A DNA stretch of 64,000 nt from Prosopocoilus inquinatus (lineage: Eukaryota > Arthropoda > Insecta > Coleoptera > Lucanidae), in the NCBI GenBank assembly GCA_036172665.1, contig CM069876.1, positions 9,176,001 to 9,240,000 of the forward strand, given 5' to 3'. The notes beneath the pieces were generated by a model. It made no database searches and was not told where the DNA came from. It worked only from the letters and a program-made list of their open reading frames with translations. Shown here in pieces: positions 44,896-56,910 of the stretch (positions within the stretch are counted from its first letter, which is position 1; each line of letters starts with the position of its first letter). Both the position numbers and the translations under genes were made by a program.

Positions 44896-46589
44896 TAATC
44901 GTGACATCGATACTAGATATTATTGGTGTAAATCGATCATGAAGAAATGTCAGGTATTTGTAAATTAACCTTCAGTTTTGCTAAACTAATTGATTTTGTC
45001 ATTCCACTTCATAATTACTTACACTTTTAGACCAGGAATGTTGAACTCGTTACCTAACACAAACGCAAATACAAATTTTTGACAGTGATATATTTACCTA
45101 TTAGGAATTATCGTACAATCAAAATAGGTAGTACGGTTCGTATGAGTTCGAGAATTTCCATCTAAACGTTTAAAAATAAATTGCTATTGGCATAACAATT
45201 AAATATATAGTAAAAGTTCTTTAAAAAGCACAAAACGAAATAAACCGTGTGTTTGTTTTGCTATTAGTTTGTTCATAATGATTACTAATACATTAGAAAA
45301 ATGTTTTTCTTAAACTGTTGTCTAATGTTTATATTACACTATCAAACAGGCTTTAATATAATAAGTAATATCATATAATTGTATACCTTACGAAACGTGA
45401 CATCACTCTACAAAGTGTTACGTAACTTCATGCAACAAATGACAAATATATTGACTTATTTTATTTTATGTTTCTTCTTTTACAATATCAGTGTAAGGTC
45501 CCTTCCCCATTTGGATTTTCATTTTATTTAATTAATTTAATTTATTTGGAAAGAGCTCAAAAGTTAAACTCAAGAAAAATGCGTTGAACTGTAATTTTAT
45601 TAAAATGTGTTAAAAAGAGCAAACCTAAATACGAAGTAGTTGGTTTATATCGGTTTTGCATTTCATCTCGATTGTCAATTTACCGGCCAATCAATCTTCA
45701 ATGTTCAGTGCTTAATGCAGTAAAGTTATTACACGGGTTAATTAATTAGATTAGCACGATAGTTAACTTAACGATTATGTTGCAGCTTGCTGTTATGAAT
45801 TTAACAAGTGTTTTACATCCACGCATAATTTAAACGAGAAACATTTCCGCTTCTTGAATTAAATTACAAACTGTGAACTCTGGAAGTCAAAAATAAATAC
45901 ATATACAGATTAGTCACCATGACAAATTTAGAACTAACATGGTGCATATAACATCTGATTTCTAAACACGCACGAGAACAATGCTGTTTTTAAACTGTTC
46001 AGCATTTTTCAGGCAATTTCACTCAAAAAGAGTCTAAGTTGCGATGCAATCAAATTCAATGGGATTTCTATTTGCTGATCTAAATGCATCCGCTCCAGTT
46101 CGGAGAACCATTCCCTGCAAACCTTGGTATCGTAAATTTTCATGCAAATTATTTTCAAACTGAAAATCTACAGTAATTTCATATCATTTGGTGTCTTTTA
46201 CATTTTAAATTACAGTTGAGCAACGTATTTGCATATGCACCGCATCTTTAATTGAAAACAATATATTTTATTTGAAAGCTTAAATTGCGTAAATTGCTTT
46301 AAACTATGTTAATCAAACGGGATTTAATTACACACCGTGCACTTAAATTACAGCCGTATGTCATCATTAACCGAGCAGCTCTGTTAACGATTATAATGCC
46401 GTTACTCTTAATAACGAAGATCAAGATCAGAAAACACATTTGAAAGTTAAATCGGATTAGTGTAGCAAAGTTCTAAATATAAAGATGCAGTAAGTAACCT
46501 TCTAATTCATAGATTATTGCAAGAATTCAAAGATTTTATCCTCATTTTAAATTCAATTTTGCAAGAAATTTAGGAAAAAATAATATGTA
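44896..46589. other. AT-rich DNA, no genes recognised
   Basis: No coding frame, RNA gene or inverted repeat was noticed in this 1.7-kb stretch. Confidence 0.4.
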
Positions 46590-47884
46590 CCGTGCCTTCA
46601 ATTGAATTCCTCATTACAGTGGGCTATGATTTCACTATTCTTTTCTCCTAATATTTGCAGCACTGATAGCTGTTCAATTATTTAATTAAAAAAAATGTCA
46701 AATTGACACGTTGTATTTTCAATTAATTCAAAATGTTAGAATTACAGCAGCAAATATTTATTGTTGAAAGTTATTTTCAAACCGGTAGAATAGAAAATGG
46801 ACAGTTAGTTTATTCAATTAATCAGTATGTACAGAAGTTTTGACAGCAGTTTCCTAATGTTGCTATTACTTATGAAAAGCTAGTTAAACATATCCATGCT
46901 TGTGTTCTTAAATTTCGTGAAACAGGATCACTTGGTCCCAAAACAGGGAGCGGAGCAGCTAAGAAAAAGACTGCAGCCTGCATTGAAGATGTTCAGGATC
47001 GAATGGAACACTCTCCCAAGAAATCTATTGCGAAACTTTCACAAGAAGTTCAGCTATCAGTGGGAACATGTCACACTATTCTTAAAAAAGACTTAAAGCT
47101 TTATCCATATAAGATTGAAGTAGTCCACGAACTCAGGCCAGTAGATTTTCACAGAAGAACAGAATATTGTCAGTGGTTTCTTGATAACTTAAACAACGAC
47201 GACATTCTTGACAAGTGTTTCTTTTCCGATGAGGCCTGGTTTCATCTCTCAGGTTATTTAAATAAACAGAATATGAGAATATGGTCAGCAGAAAATCCCC
47301 ATGAATTTGTGGAAACTCCATTACATCCATTAAAAATTGGTGTTTGGTTAGCAGTGTCAAGAAGGCGTATCATCGGACCAATATTTTTTAACGACTCAGT
47401 AACTGCTGAAAGATACCGAAATGAGTTATTAAAACCTTTCATTAATCAACTACATGATGATGAACTTACAGAAGGTTCTTTTCAGCAAGACAATGCTACT
47501 GCCCACACAGCTCATCAAACAATGACTTTCCTGCAGCAGTTTCTCGATAATCGGATTGTGAATTTTCCTACAAGGTCTCCGGATCTCACAATTATGGATT
47601 ACTTCATTTATCCGCACATGAAAAACACAGTTTTTAGAACTACGCATCACACAATCGAAGAACTTCGTGCGGGTATTACAGATGTGTGTCCTAACATAAC
47701 CCCCGAACACTTAGCAAACGGGTTTGAAAACATGAAACCCAGAGTACGTTTATGTATTCAAGCTAAAGGAGAGCACTTTAAACATCTACTTTAAACTTTA
47801 ATGTTGTGTTATTATTTGATGTTATGTTCAACATCATAAAAAAATCATAGCTTACTTTAATGAGGAATTCAATTGAAGGCACGG
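46590..47884 (+). mobile_element. mariner-like element, copy B (nonsense-mutated)
   Basis: Both ends read inward as TA then CCGTGCCTTCAATTGAATTC, continuing CTCATTA(A/C)AGT. TA flanks both sides (46588-46589, 47885-47886). At 1295 bp it is 48 bp shorter than copy A. It lies in the opposite orientation to copy A at 29922-31264. Confidence 0.92.
46733..47794 (+). pseudogene. mariner-like transposase, copy B, single early stop
   Basis: The same protein as at 30058-31122, in one frame from the ATG at 46733 to the TAA at 47792-47794. It has one in-frame TGA at 46841-46843 (codon 37, where copy A has Pro). After that stop the frame is open to the end. The catalytic motifs are all kept: FFSDEAWF, FQQDNATAHTA and SPDLTIMDYF, with 35 residues between the last two acidic residues. 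A later ATG at 47003 lies beyond the first DNA-binding region, so a product from it could not bind normally. Confidence 0.9.
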
Positions 47885-48130
47885 TATATACAACGTGTTA
47901 CGGAAATAAGTACTTTAATTTTAACTGACAATATAACTCGCCAAGAGTAAAAACTTTTTTAAATATTTATTTTTCTGAACGTTCTAGTTATGGAGTTAAA
48001 ATTATTTAAAATTTTGCTAAAAATATCACTGCCCGCTATTAGAGATTATAAAATATTGATGTGCTGTGACTGTTGCCTAGTAACGAAATTAACGTTTTGA
48101 GACATTTTTACTTTAAAATTATTAACATAT

Positions 48131-49225
48131 AAAATAGCGACATCTTACTATCGCTTTTTGACCTAACATTGCAGTAGGATAGACAAATTGAAGCGGGATT
48201 TGCTCCTAATGAGTCCCCCATGCAAGGCGGCCATGCTTGCTGTCAAAGCATAATGAAAGATTTTAGAAAAATTTTGTGCAAATCGTTTTTGATTGCAGTG
48301 AGAACCTCGAGCAGCCTCTGGACAGCTGTTTCAGCCCTGCTTGGGGCTTCTTCAGCAGAAACGTAGCTCGACATTCCCACTGCAGACCAAAAACGACTTG
48401 CCCAATTTATTCGCAAATGCGATGTAAGAATGATGAACATATAAAATAGCGACATCTTACTATCGCTTTTTGACCTAACATTGCAGTAGGATAGACAAAT
48501 TGAAGCGGGATTTGCTCCTAATGAGTCCCCCATGCAAGGCGGCCATGCTTGCTGTCAAAGCATAATGAAAGATTTTAGAAAAATTTTGTGCAAATCGTTT
48601 TTGATTGCAGTGAGAACCTCGAGCAGCCTCTGGACAGCTGTTTCAGCCCTGCTTGGGGCTTCTTCAGCAGAAACGTAGCTCGACATTCCCACTGCAGACC
48701 AAAAACGACTTGCCCAATTTATTCGCAAATGCGATGTAAGAATGATGAACATATAAAATAGCGACATCTTATTGGGCAAGTCGTTTTTGGTCTGCAGTGG
48801 GAATGTCGAGCTACGTTTCTGCTGAAGAAGCCCCAAGCAGGGCTGAAACAGCTGTCCAGAGGCTGCTCGAGGTTCTCACTGCAATCAAAAACGATTTGCA
48901 CAAAATTTTTCTAAAATCTTTCATTATGCTTTGACAGCAAGCATGGCCGCCTTGCATGGGGGACTCATTAGGAGCAAATCCCGCTTCAATTTGTCTATCC
49001 TACTGCAATGTTAGGTCAAAAAGCGATAGTAAGATGTCGCTATTTTATATGTTCATCATTCTTACATCGCATTTGCGAATAAATTGGGCAAGTCGTTTTT
49101 GGTCTGCAGTGGGAATGTCGAGCTACGTTTCTGCTGAAGAAGCCCCAAGCAGGGCTGAAACAGCTGTCCAGAGGCTGCTCGAGGTTCTCACTGCAATCAA
49201 AAACGATTTGCACAAAATTTTTTTT
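48131..49225. repeat. Foldback-family array, copy 4: identical direct and inverted 312-bp units
   Basis: AAAATAGCGACATCTTACTA starts at 48131 and 48443, and its first 16 bases recur at 48755: two full forward units of 312 bp, identical as far as I can see, plus the start of a third. At 48771 the sequence flips to the exact reverse complement, beginning ATTGGGCAAGTCGTTTTTGG. It runs back through one unit and into part of a second, ending near 49220 at CAAAATTTTT. The total is a palindrome with arms of about 450 bp or more and almost no loop. Landmarks within the unit are GCTCCTAATGAGTCCCCCAT, CTCGAGCAGCCTCTGGACAG and TTGGGGCTTCTTCAGCAGAA. Confidence 0.85.
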
Positions 49226-49235
49226 TAAAATTATT

Positions 49236-49345
49236 GGTGAATAGATAAAACAGCGACATCCTATCCCAAGCAGAGCTGAAACAGCTGTACAGAGGCTTCT
49301 CGAGGTTTTCACTGCAATCAAAAATGATTTGCAACAATTTTTTTA
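49236..49345. repeat. Foldback-family repeat, copy 5 (short)
   Basis: ATAGATAAAACAGCGACATC (forward unit start) flips after about 20 bp to the inverse unit CCCAAGCAGAGCTGAAACAG through AATGATTTGCAACAATTTTT. The flip has the same logic as in the larger copies but with more substitutions than the adjoining array. Confidence 0.65.
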
Positions 49346-49349
49346 AAAT

Positions 49350-51370
49350 TATTATTATTTGAGAGAGTGCCTCGGAAAATAATTAAAGAAAGACGGTTTG
49401 TAGGATATCATGTGTAACAGAATTGCCTTTAAGGTCTCTTTCAAATTAACTTTTCATAGGTAAACGCTATTATTCATTCAAATGTAACGTGAAATAAGTT
49501 CTTAAAGATAAATGAAATGTCTTCATAAGTCGTCAGTAAACGCGTGAGAACGTATTTGTTGAATTAATAATGACTTAGTAATACTACATCCAAAATATTC
49601 CTCTTAAGTACATACTTTTTTTTACAAAAGATTGTGTGTTTTGGCACTATACAGTTTATATATGAAATTTTTCTGCTTAATATTGAAAATACTAAATTCT
49701 CAATAAAACTATTTACATTTTCCATAATATTGGGAACAAAACCTATTCTTATAATAAAAACAATCATTTAGTAATTTCAATAAATTGTAGGAGTATTATA
49801 TTTACATAAGTAGCACTAAAGACGGGTACTATAGCAGATGCTATTTCTGTTGCTGTAATCAGTTGAGGCAGAGTTTCAGTATTACTTATGTAAGGGGATT
49901 GGGGTAAAATAATCCGATTTACCCCTCTAGCAGAAAGTTTAACTAATTTTATCTTTTCATTATTAATTAGTAGTGTAAACGCGGATTTCCATTACGGTAG
50001 CTGTCCTCCAACATCACCTCTTTCAGTTTACACGCCGCAAATATTTACTTATTAATTTCAACAGTTTCCGTTATTATCAACAAACCGCAGGTATTAAAAG
50101 AACATTAAGTTTATAAATTTTTTATTTTCTAGACAATTCAGACACTGATTCCGCTGCAAGATTTTGATTTAACGAAATAAAATGATATTACAAAAAGAAT
50201 CAAATTAAAAAAAAATCATCAAATTAGGTAAGTCACTGTTGGAATAAATTAAAGGAATTGCAACTTCCAGATAAGCTAGAATCGTTTTTTCAAAAAGAGG
50301 GAACACAGAAATTATTAAGGATACATGACCCAAAACTCATTTTCATCACACTGTTTATTTTTTTGCACCATAAAAGTCCCAGGCTCTGTAAGCTTGCCGG
50401 GAAAGTGTTACGGTAGTAATTCGTGTATTGCCTGCTGCGGCTGTGACCGACTTACTAGATTTTTTACTTCGGCTTCTGCCCCTTACAAACTAGGGAAAAC
50501 AGAAACTCAGTTTGAAGGAATCGGTATTAATCCAAAACTCAGTTCGACGTATTATTTGTCTCACATATAATTCATAAACACAAGAATAGATTCGAACACA
50601 CGCCTGATAGTTACCCGGCCAAGCATTAAATAGTTTGTCAGAGTACTCCACTAACTCGGCTATGTATCTACTTCATTATAACATCTCCGGGAAAGTTTAC
50701 TACGTGTCATCAACTGCATAGTAAAATAAAGAACGAATAAATTATAACTTTACCTGTAAATTTGTTGAAGATACTTACTTCAGGCCGCACAGCACCCGCG
50801 ATCCAGTGGTAATGTGTGTGTAGTTTTACGAGCGTCATTCAGTTGTTATAAATAAAGGAATGTATAAAAGTTTGTCATATTCCAAATAAGTATAGTTTAT
50901 AATTTTTATTACCGCGTTTAGTGATCCCGCACCTCTGAACAAAATTAACTACTACAAAATACCATTTTGTTCTAATTTAATACCATTTAGTTATTTAGAA
51001 AAATGGTTTGGACGTTTCAAGTTCTATTATCATAAAGTTTTTAATTTAGGAATGTGAGACAGAAGTTTAACTGTTTAGCATGTACAGTCATACTCAGAGG
51101 TAATGTCTTATCAATGAAATTTTAAGTCGTGATTGAAAAGGTAAACAAACCTGTGGTTAGAAGGTATGGGGCCGCCGCAATTTAATATTTGTAGGGGAGG
51201 CATTATTAAAAAAATATATATTTTGTACGTACCATTGACGACATAAAAAATGGTACAAGCTTCAGCGGTGATTTTCACGTTTTCTTTTTTATAAAGGATA
51301 CATACTTCTAATTCGGTTTCTACCCATTTTCATAGTAATGTTACACAATTAGCTGATTAAATTAATTTTC
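49350..51370. other. AT-rich DNA, no genes recognised
   Basis: About 49412-49445 resembles 157-190 near the window start. The frame at 50325-50570 has scattered Cys residues but no known pattern. Nothing else is seen. Confidence 0.4.
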
Positions 51371-51493
51371 TAATGCCCGGTTTCTAGAAACTTTTTTCAT
51401 TAGAAAAAGTAAATATTGCTATGATTACCCACGTTAGAACTATAGGAATTTTTAACTTATCTAACGATAAAAGTTTCTAGAAACCGGACATTT
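51371..51493. mobile_element. Small palindromic MITE
   Basis: TAATGCCCGGTTTCTAGAAA on the left is matched on the right by TTTCTAGAAACCGGACATTT. The inverted match extends to CTTTTTTCATTAG / CTAACGATAAAAG. It is about 120 bp, with TAA/TTA-like flanks that would fit a PIF/Harbinger target. Confidence 0.65.
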
Positions 51494-52395
51494 AACAACA
51501 CCTATTTACATTAAAGCATTATAAGTTTCCCCATTTATTATGTCACCCTTGGTAGGTACGTCAAATTGTCAAAAAGAATGGTAAAAGGGAAAATAAAACT
51601 AACGCACCAAACAGGAGAGCCATGCAATCCCATTAAGCGATCTGCCTTCTAAGTACAAATTTGAAACACAAATAAAGATAAAGACACGACTAATTACTTA
51701 GGATAATTTTTTAACAGCAGTTTAGGCAGCAACATCGCACGGCCAAGTTTTAACCTATTATTGTATAAGAATGACAGATATTAACCAATTTGTTACCTAA
51801 ATAGACTAGGAAAGTAAACGTCACAGAAGGCGGAGCTGAGTCGTTTAGAGTCTTTTTCTAATAAATCGGACATATGTCGTAAATTATACCTGCTGTACCG
51901 CCGGGATTAACGTAAACATAACCTAACACTGAAAAATATTAAGACAACGAGAATCGACGAGAACTCACACTTCTATAAGTAAGTATGTTGTAATTTTTCC
52001 TTGGAAAAATGCTTGACAAATTCATTAAATGCTATCTCACAAACATTTTCAGCCAACTATTTTTATTCTATTCTCTTAGGTTATGTTTGTTAATGTTGTT
52101 GACATGCGACTGTATTTAGCTCAGACATACATTTTGTGCAAATTTTTAATAACAAATAAATTAACTATTTACGTAAAATAAGCCCAACTGAAATAATTTT
52201 ATTAAAACTTTTTACCGTAAGTTTCAGTAATAAGCAAAAGTTTTCACAAGAACTCTGTGTAGAGTGAGTATTTTCAGTTTATTTAACCTAACCCATGCAT
52301 TTTTGTAGTCCAATAGACTCCGTGTCAACTTTCGCGTCAGCTTTAGGACCGCCCACTTTCCTAATCTATTGCTGTCCCTCAAGAAGTGATTAAAT
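51494..52395. other. Unassigned DNA
   Basis: Nothing recognised between two MITEs. Confidence 0.4.
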
Positions 52396-52398
52396 AAT

Positions 52399-52797
52399 AG
52401 TTGTCTTTTATTTGCACGTTAGATCAGTTCACTGGATCACTTATTCAAAAATTTGTCTGTTTTATTTGGCTACATGATCTAACCCAAAGTGATCCAAAAC
52501 ACTTCCCGCCTTGCTGATACTACACCTCGGAAATTCTAGATCAGTTTGGATCAGTTGGTTCACTTGTAGAGGGGATGTTATTTCAACTGTTTGTCAAATT
52601 ATATTACTCGTCCAAATAACCTTTTGTTTTTGCTTAACTCGTTATAAAGTGATGCAAAAATAATATCTTCATCTGAAGATTAAAATGCAGCAATCTCGCG
52701 TGTTTTATTTACTATTAAATCGGTCACTTAAGATCAGTTCACTTTGGGTTAAACTGAACTGACCTGAACTAATCTGGGTTGCAAATAAAAGACAACT
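52399..52797. mobile_element. MITE with internal GATCAGTT subrepeats
   Basis: The left end is AGTTGTCTTTTATTTGCA and the right end is its exact inverse. The left and right flanks both carry AAT (52396-52398, 52798-52800); alternatively the duplicated target is TA. Inside, GATCAGTTCACT, GATCAGTTTGGATCAG and AAAGTGATCC-type words recur in both orientations. The 399-bp element has no gene. Confidence 0.75.
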
Positions 52798-52800
52798 AAT

Positions 52801-53430
52801 ATCGCCGATGGCGCGAAATTTGAAAATTTTAAATTGCAAGTTATTTGCAAATTAATTTAGATTTTCGAACATCCCTAGAACAACTGTTTCGGATAATTAA
52901 AAAAAAATATTTTGTATTTCAGGTACCAACAGAATAAAAATTTCCTACCTCAAGACTCAAATTTGGCGAAACGTACGTAGTGGAATAAGGAGCTTTCGAC
53001 CGCCTTCCTCAATTAAAAAAGGAGAAAAAAAGATGAAATATCCAAAACTAAAAGTTAAAAGTGACAGTCCTATTACAAAAATGATAAAAGCATAAACGCA
53101 TAAAGTTAAATATAATCTTCATTTGATTGGCACAGTAACAATTATGAGAACAATTAGTAGCAAATAGGAGAACAATTGTTAATAGGGCAACCACGTGTTG
53201 CATATACTTGGTTTAAAAAGGTGGCAACAATTCTCTCTGGAAGTCATCGCTACGTGGTTTTAAACGAAGGCTTCTGTTGGTCTTGTGTAACCATGTCCTT
53301 CGCGTTCTGGGTTCCGATTGGCTGGTCATGTTCGTTTGAAAGCAAACTCTGGGACCCATCTTGGTGATCTCACTTTCGTTTGTGTAACATTGTGTTACAA
53401 AAACAGGTTTAGTTGGAATAGAACCAAGGC
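52801..53430. other. Unassigned DNA
   Basis: A 63-codon frame at 53176-53367 has no family feature. Nothing else is recognised. Confidence 0.35.
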
Positions 53431-53716
53431 TAGTATATGGGAAGTTGTCTCATACAATGTCAGAAGGATTCGACATTTATCGCATGGGTCTTAGGTATAC
53501 GTCAATCGTCTGAGCTGAAGCTCCATTTAAAATCATCACATTAGTTGCGTTGTTATGGTAACGGCACCGACTGTGCATGCACTGTGGATCGTGACCAATT
53601 AAAATCGCCGTAGTATGGTCTAACGTCACCAGAGACCGCATGAACACCCCTACCATCGCGACCAGGCGTTCGGCTTTATTCATGTAAATGCAAATGGATG
53701 AACTTCCCATATACTA
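53431..53716. mobile_element. MITE-like element, 286 bp
   Basis: It begins TAGTATATGGGAAGTT and ends with the exact inverse AACTTCCCATATACTA. Outside, both sides carry TTGGAATAGAAC (about 53414 and 53720), which may be a separate short duplication. The interior is GC-richer than the flanks and has no supported gene. Confidence 0.6.
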
Positions 53717-56355
53717 ACTTTGGAATAGAACAAGTTCTACGTATCCTTGAGTCGCATTTACGCATCCTTTTAAACGGATTTTCTAGGTTCATTTTGTTAA
53801 GCATGGGTTGCGATTACAAATATTTTCTTAGTTTGTGAAATAGAATCCGTTTTCCACTGAGGGGTGTACGACTGTGTACTCTGTGGATCGTGGTGAATAA
53901 GGCAGATCTCGCTTTGTGGTTGTTTCCAATTTTTGGAGAACGCCGCTAATTGAACAGCTTCGCCGCCTTCGCCGCTGACACTTTACTGTGACCGCCAACT
54001 CCGACGGTCGTGCAGGCATCAACGATCAGCTGTGCTGTGATACAAGTACAGTAACCTTCTACCTAATTCATTTTGTCCTAACGTAAATATTTTCGGCGTA
54101 TATCCGTGTATTAGTACAAATATATATATATAAATTAGTATAGTGTTTCTCGTGACATTTAAGCTAACTTTAATTTATTTATTTAATTTGAGCTAATGTT
54201 TTGCGGCCCTCTGCAGGTCAGTAATGAACCTAAGTAAATTTAATTGTTGTTTAAATTAACTAAAGTGTTGATTTATTGAAACGTAACTTGATTATAAGTA
54301 TTTAGTTTACTTTGGTCCATTAAAGCCCGTGTATATATTTAATAATTTAAGATTGTGTCAAAATATATTTATCATTGATCAAGTCACAATGTTCTGCTGT
54401 GTCTCAATCCCTATCTTAAACGAGCGAGTGACAGTGAATCCCATGGAAGATTTTGTTCATCGGCACAGCTGTGGAATTTTGGGAGTCCATTTCATAGTGC
54501 GCTCATCAGTTGAGGTTGCTCCCTGGCGCTCTTATTGTTTTATATAACCAACCCCCACCTCCTTCAGAGACTACCTTCGCGACAGCTGTTGATTTCTCAG
54601 TGCGACTTGCCACTAGGTATCGTTAAGAAATCGGGATTATAACATAATTGTAATAAAGTGGTAGCAAACCATAATAAACCGACAGTTAAATTTAACTTGC
54701 ATTAATAAAATCGCACAAAACTGTAAGTCATTACTTTGAAGATTTTGGGCACGTAAACCATTCCTATGAAATATAAATTTTCTATAGTCAATTAACTTCA
54801 AGTTGAATTGAATCCCCGTGTACAAGGCACAGTGTACTACATCAAGAAAGAATAAATTCTTATCATCTCTTAAGATCAATTTATTCCTTTAATTTATCAG
54901 CTTGTTAATTTAGACGTGATTTTCGTACCGAGATATTCCCAGTCGGATTGGCAAACTATGTAAATGATTCAACAACAAGTCGAGAATGACACTTGCGTAA
55001 AAATACATTTTAATAGATCCTATCTAATTTTCATTCTCAACCGAATACCATTTTTGAGATATTGTTTGGGATAACAGTATCGCTTCTCCATTTTGTTATA
55101 TTCCTGTTTTAGTTTAAATATATCAATGTTTTTAGTAATAATTCAAGTGACGTACAAAAAATATTGTGTATTATATTACGTGTGACATTTAAATAAGAGA
55201 CAACTAAACTCCAAAGTTTGCGTTATGGTTCATTGTACTGATAAATTTATTTAAATAATTATCAACTTCATAAATAAGAAAAAAATATATTTAAAATACA
55301 CATACACATGTTGACATTACTTGATAAGTCAATTAAGTCATTAACTTGCAATTTAGATACACAGAAAAGGCGACGCGATATATTTATAACAGTTTATGTT
55401 ACAAATATATTATTTATATAGGATGATATATTCGGTTAATAATTTAAAGTAGGATCAAAAATTTATCGGCCGAGAATCCAAGTACACGATTTTAACATTC
55501 TATCGCAACGTAGGCTGGCATGTAATTTTCTTCAGAACCAGTAACTTGATTTCATTTCTGCATGTTCACCTACATATAATACCCGCCAGACTGAAGGTTA
55601 AAAATAGATTTAGATAATACTGAACTATGAAGCAGACACAGACAACAGAGCAATGTTGCCAGCATGCAAATATAACCAAGTCAAATGGTCGACCGTACAC
55701 GTACCAAACGAGCTTTTCCTTGTTTCACGATTCATATCAATGCATACATCAATTAGTTAATACTTCTTAAGTTTTCAATTTTTATTATTGTCATAATTTT
55801 ATTTTTAGGCAAAATTAGTGCTGACGTATGGTCTTTTACAAAAGAAAATTTAAAATTGACAATTTTCTTCAGTTTTATGATGGTTCGCCCGCACGTTATT
55901 TCTGAATGCACTCAGCCTGTTTGTGTATCACAAGGCATAAATTGTCTTAAAATATCGCTAGAATACTTTCGATATTAGATCGCGAAAGTCTTTGAAGTCG
56001 ACTCGAAACAGAAAAGTTCGATTAACAGAGTATTCGTTCGGTATTCTGTGTATAATTGTGATGTTTCTTCCACCACACAAACCTTGATAGTATTTCAAGG
56101 AATTAATCGGTACATTTAAAATCAAGTACACTTGCTGGTTAGAGCAAATTACGCAGTAGTACACTTATTTAATTTCTAAAGAAGACCTAGTTTCTACACA
56201 TATGGTGAAGACATAACTCAGAACTCAGAAATAAAATATATCAATGTCTATTATTTTAGTGACATTAAATTAAGTTTAACTTATTCGTTATTTATTTAAT
56301 TCAAGTGTAGGAGAAATATGAAATATTTTATCAAATTAAGTGTATTATTTTCATT
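53717..56355. other. Mostly unassigned; CpG-rich patch at about 53930-54216
   Basis: The patch (CGCCGCCTTCGCCGCTGACA and neighbours) is much richer in CG than its surroundings. It ends at a donor-like CTCTGCAG|GTCAGT at 54216, preceded by a short ATG frame from 54195. This might be a first exon or promoter of a host gene on the plus strand, but there is no protein evidence. A (TA)n run lies at 54121-54132. No gene is recognised in 54.6-56.3 kb. Confidence 0.25.
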
Positions 56356-56474
56356 CCGCCGATCGGCGGACTTTATCGAACAAAATCCTTAATCCGCTGT
56401 TTGGGTGGTGTGATGCTAAAATAATTCGCTGTTTTAATAGTTTACTTACAATTTGGAAATAAACGTGTGTATCA

Positions 56475-56663
56475 CACAGAGAAAAATGAATAGTAAAAAG
56501 TAACACAAATTGTAATCAAAATGAAGACAGAAACAAATTGTAACAAATATAAGTACAATTATAATAAATTTTACTACAAGAATAGCCTCTTGTCCGACAA
56601 TTGTGCAAATATTTCCTATAAAATTTGTCTCTGCCTTCATTTTGGCATTCATTTTTCTCTGTG
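56475..56663. repeat. Small hairpin inside the long-TIR element
   Basis: CACAGAGAAAAATGAAT at 56475 is matched inversely by ATTCATTTTTCTCTGTG ending at 56663. A second shared block is AAAATGAAGRCAGARACAAA, with a 27-bp offset between arms. It may be a MITE or part of the host element. Confidence 0.5.
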
Positions 56664-56910
56664 CATGTTAAAAGTTTCTTTTGAAGTATTTAGAATTTCT
56701 TATATAAATCCTAACGAAATTTTGAAAAAAGCACTTAATTTTTTTAATCGATGCAATTCAGGATACGCCTTCTCACCGACCCGAATCGCGAAGAAAATTA
56801 AATTAAAATACTAAAATTATTTAAAATTTCTCACTTCACTGAGTACACTTAGTAAAATTTCAATACTTCTTTTAATAAATAATTAATGTTATTGAGGTAG
56901 ATAAATCCGA

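Noticed and set aside
48131..49225. Array as a CRISPR or ordinary satellite
   Set aside because: Units are 312 bp without spacers, the array turns to the opposite strand midway, and the genome is eukaryotic.
50585..50675. tRNA-like text (AGATTCGAACACACGCC ... CTAACTCGGCTATG)
   Set aside because: It has words like a tRNA T-arm and D-arm in reverse, but I could not pair acceptor or anticodon stems and spacing is wrong.
56521..56814. 97-codon plus frame
   Set aside because: It begins inside a hairpin repeat (56475-56663) and is low-complexity Lys/Asn/Tyr text from AT-rich codons.
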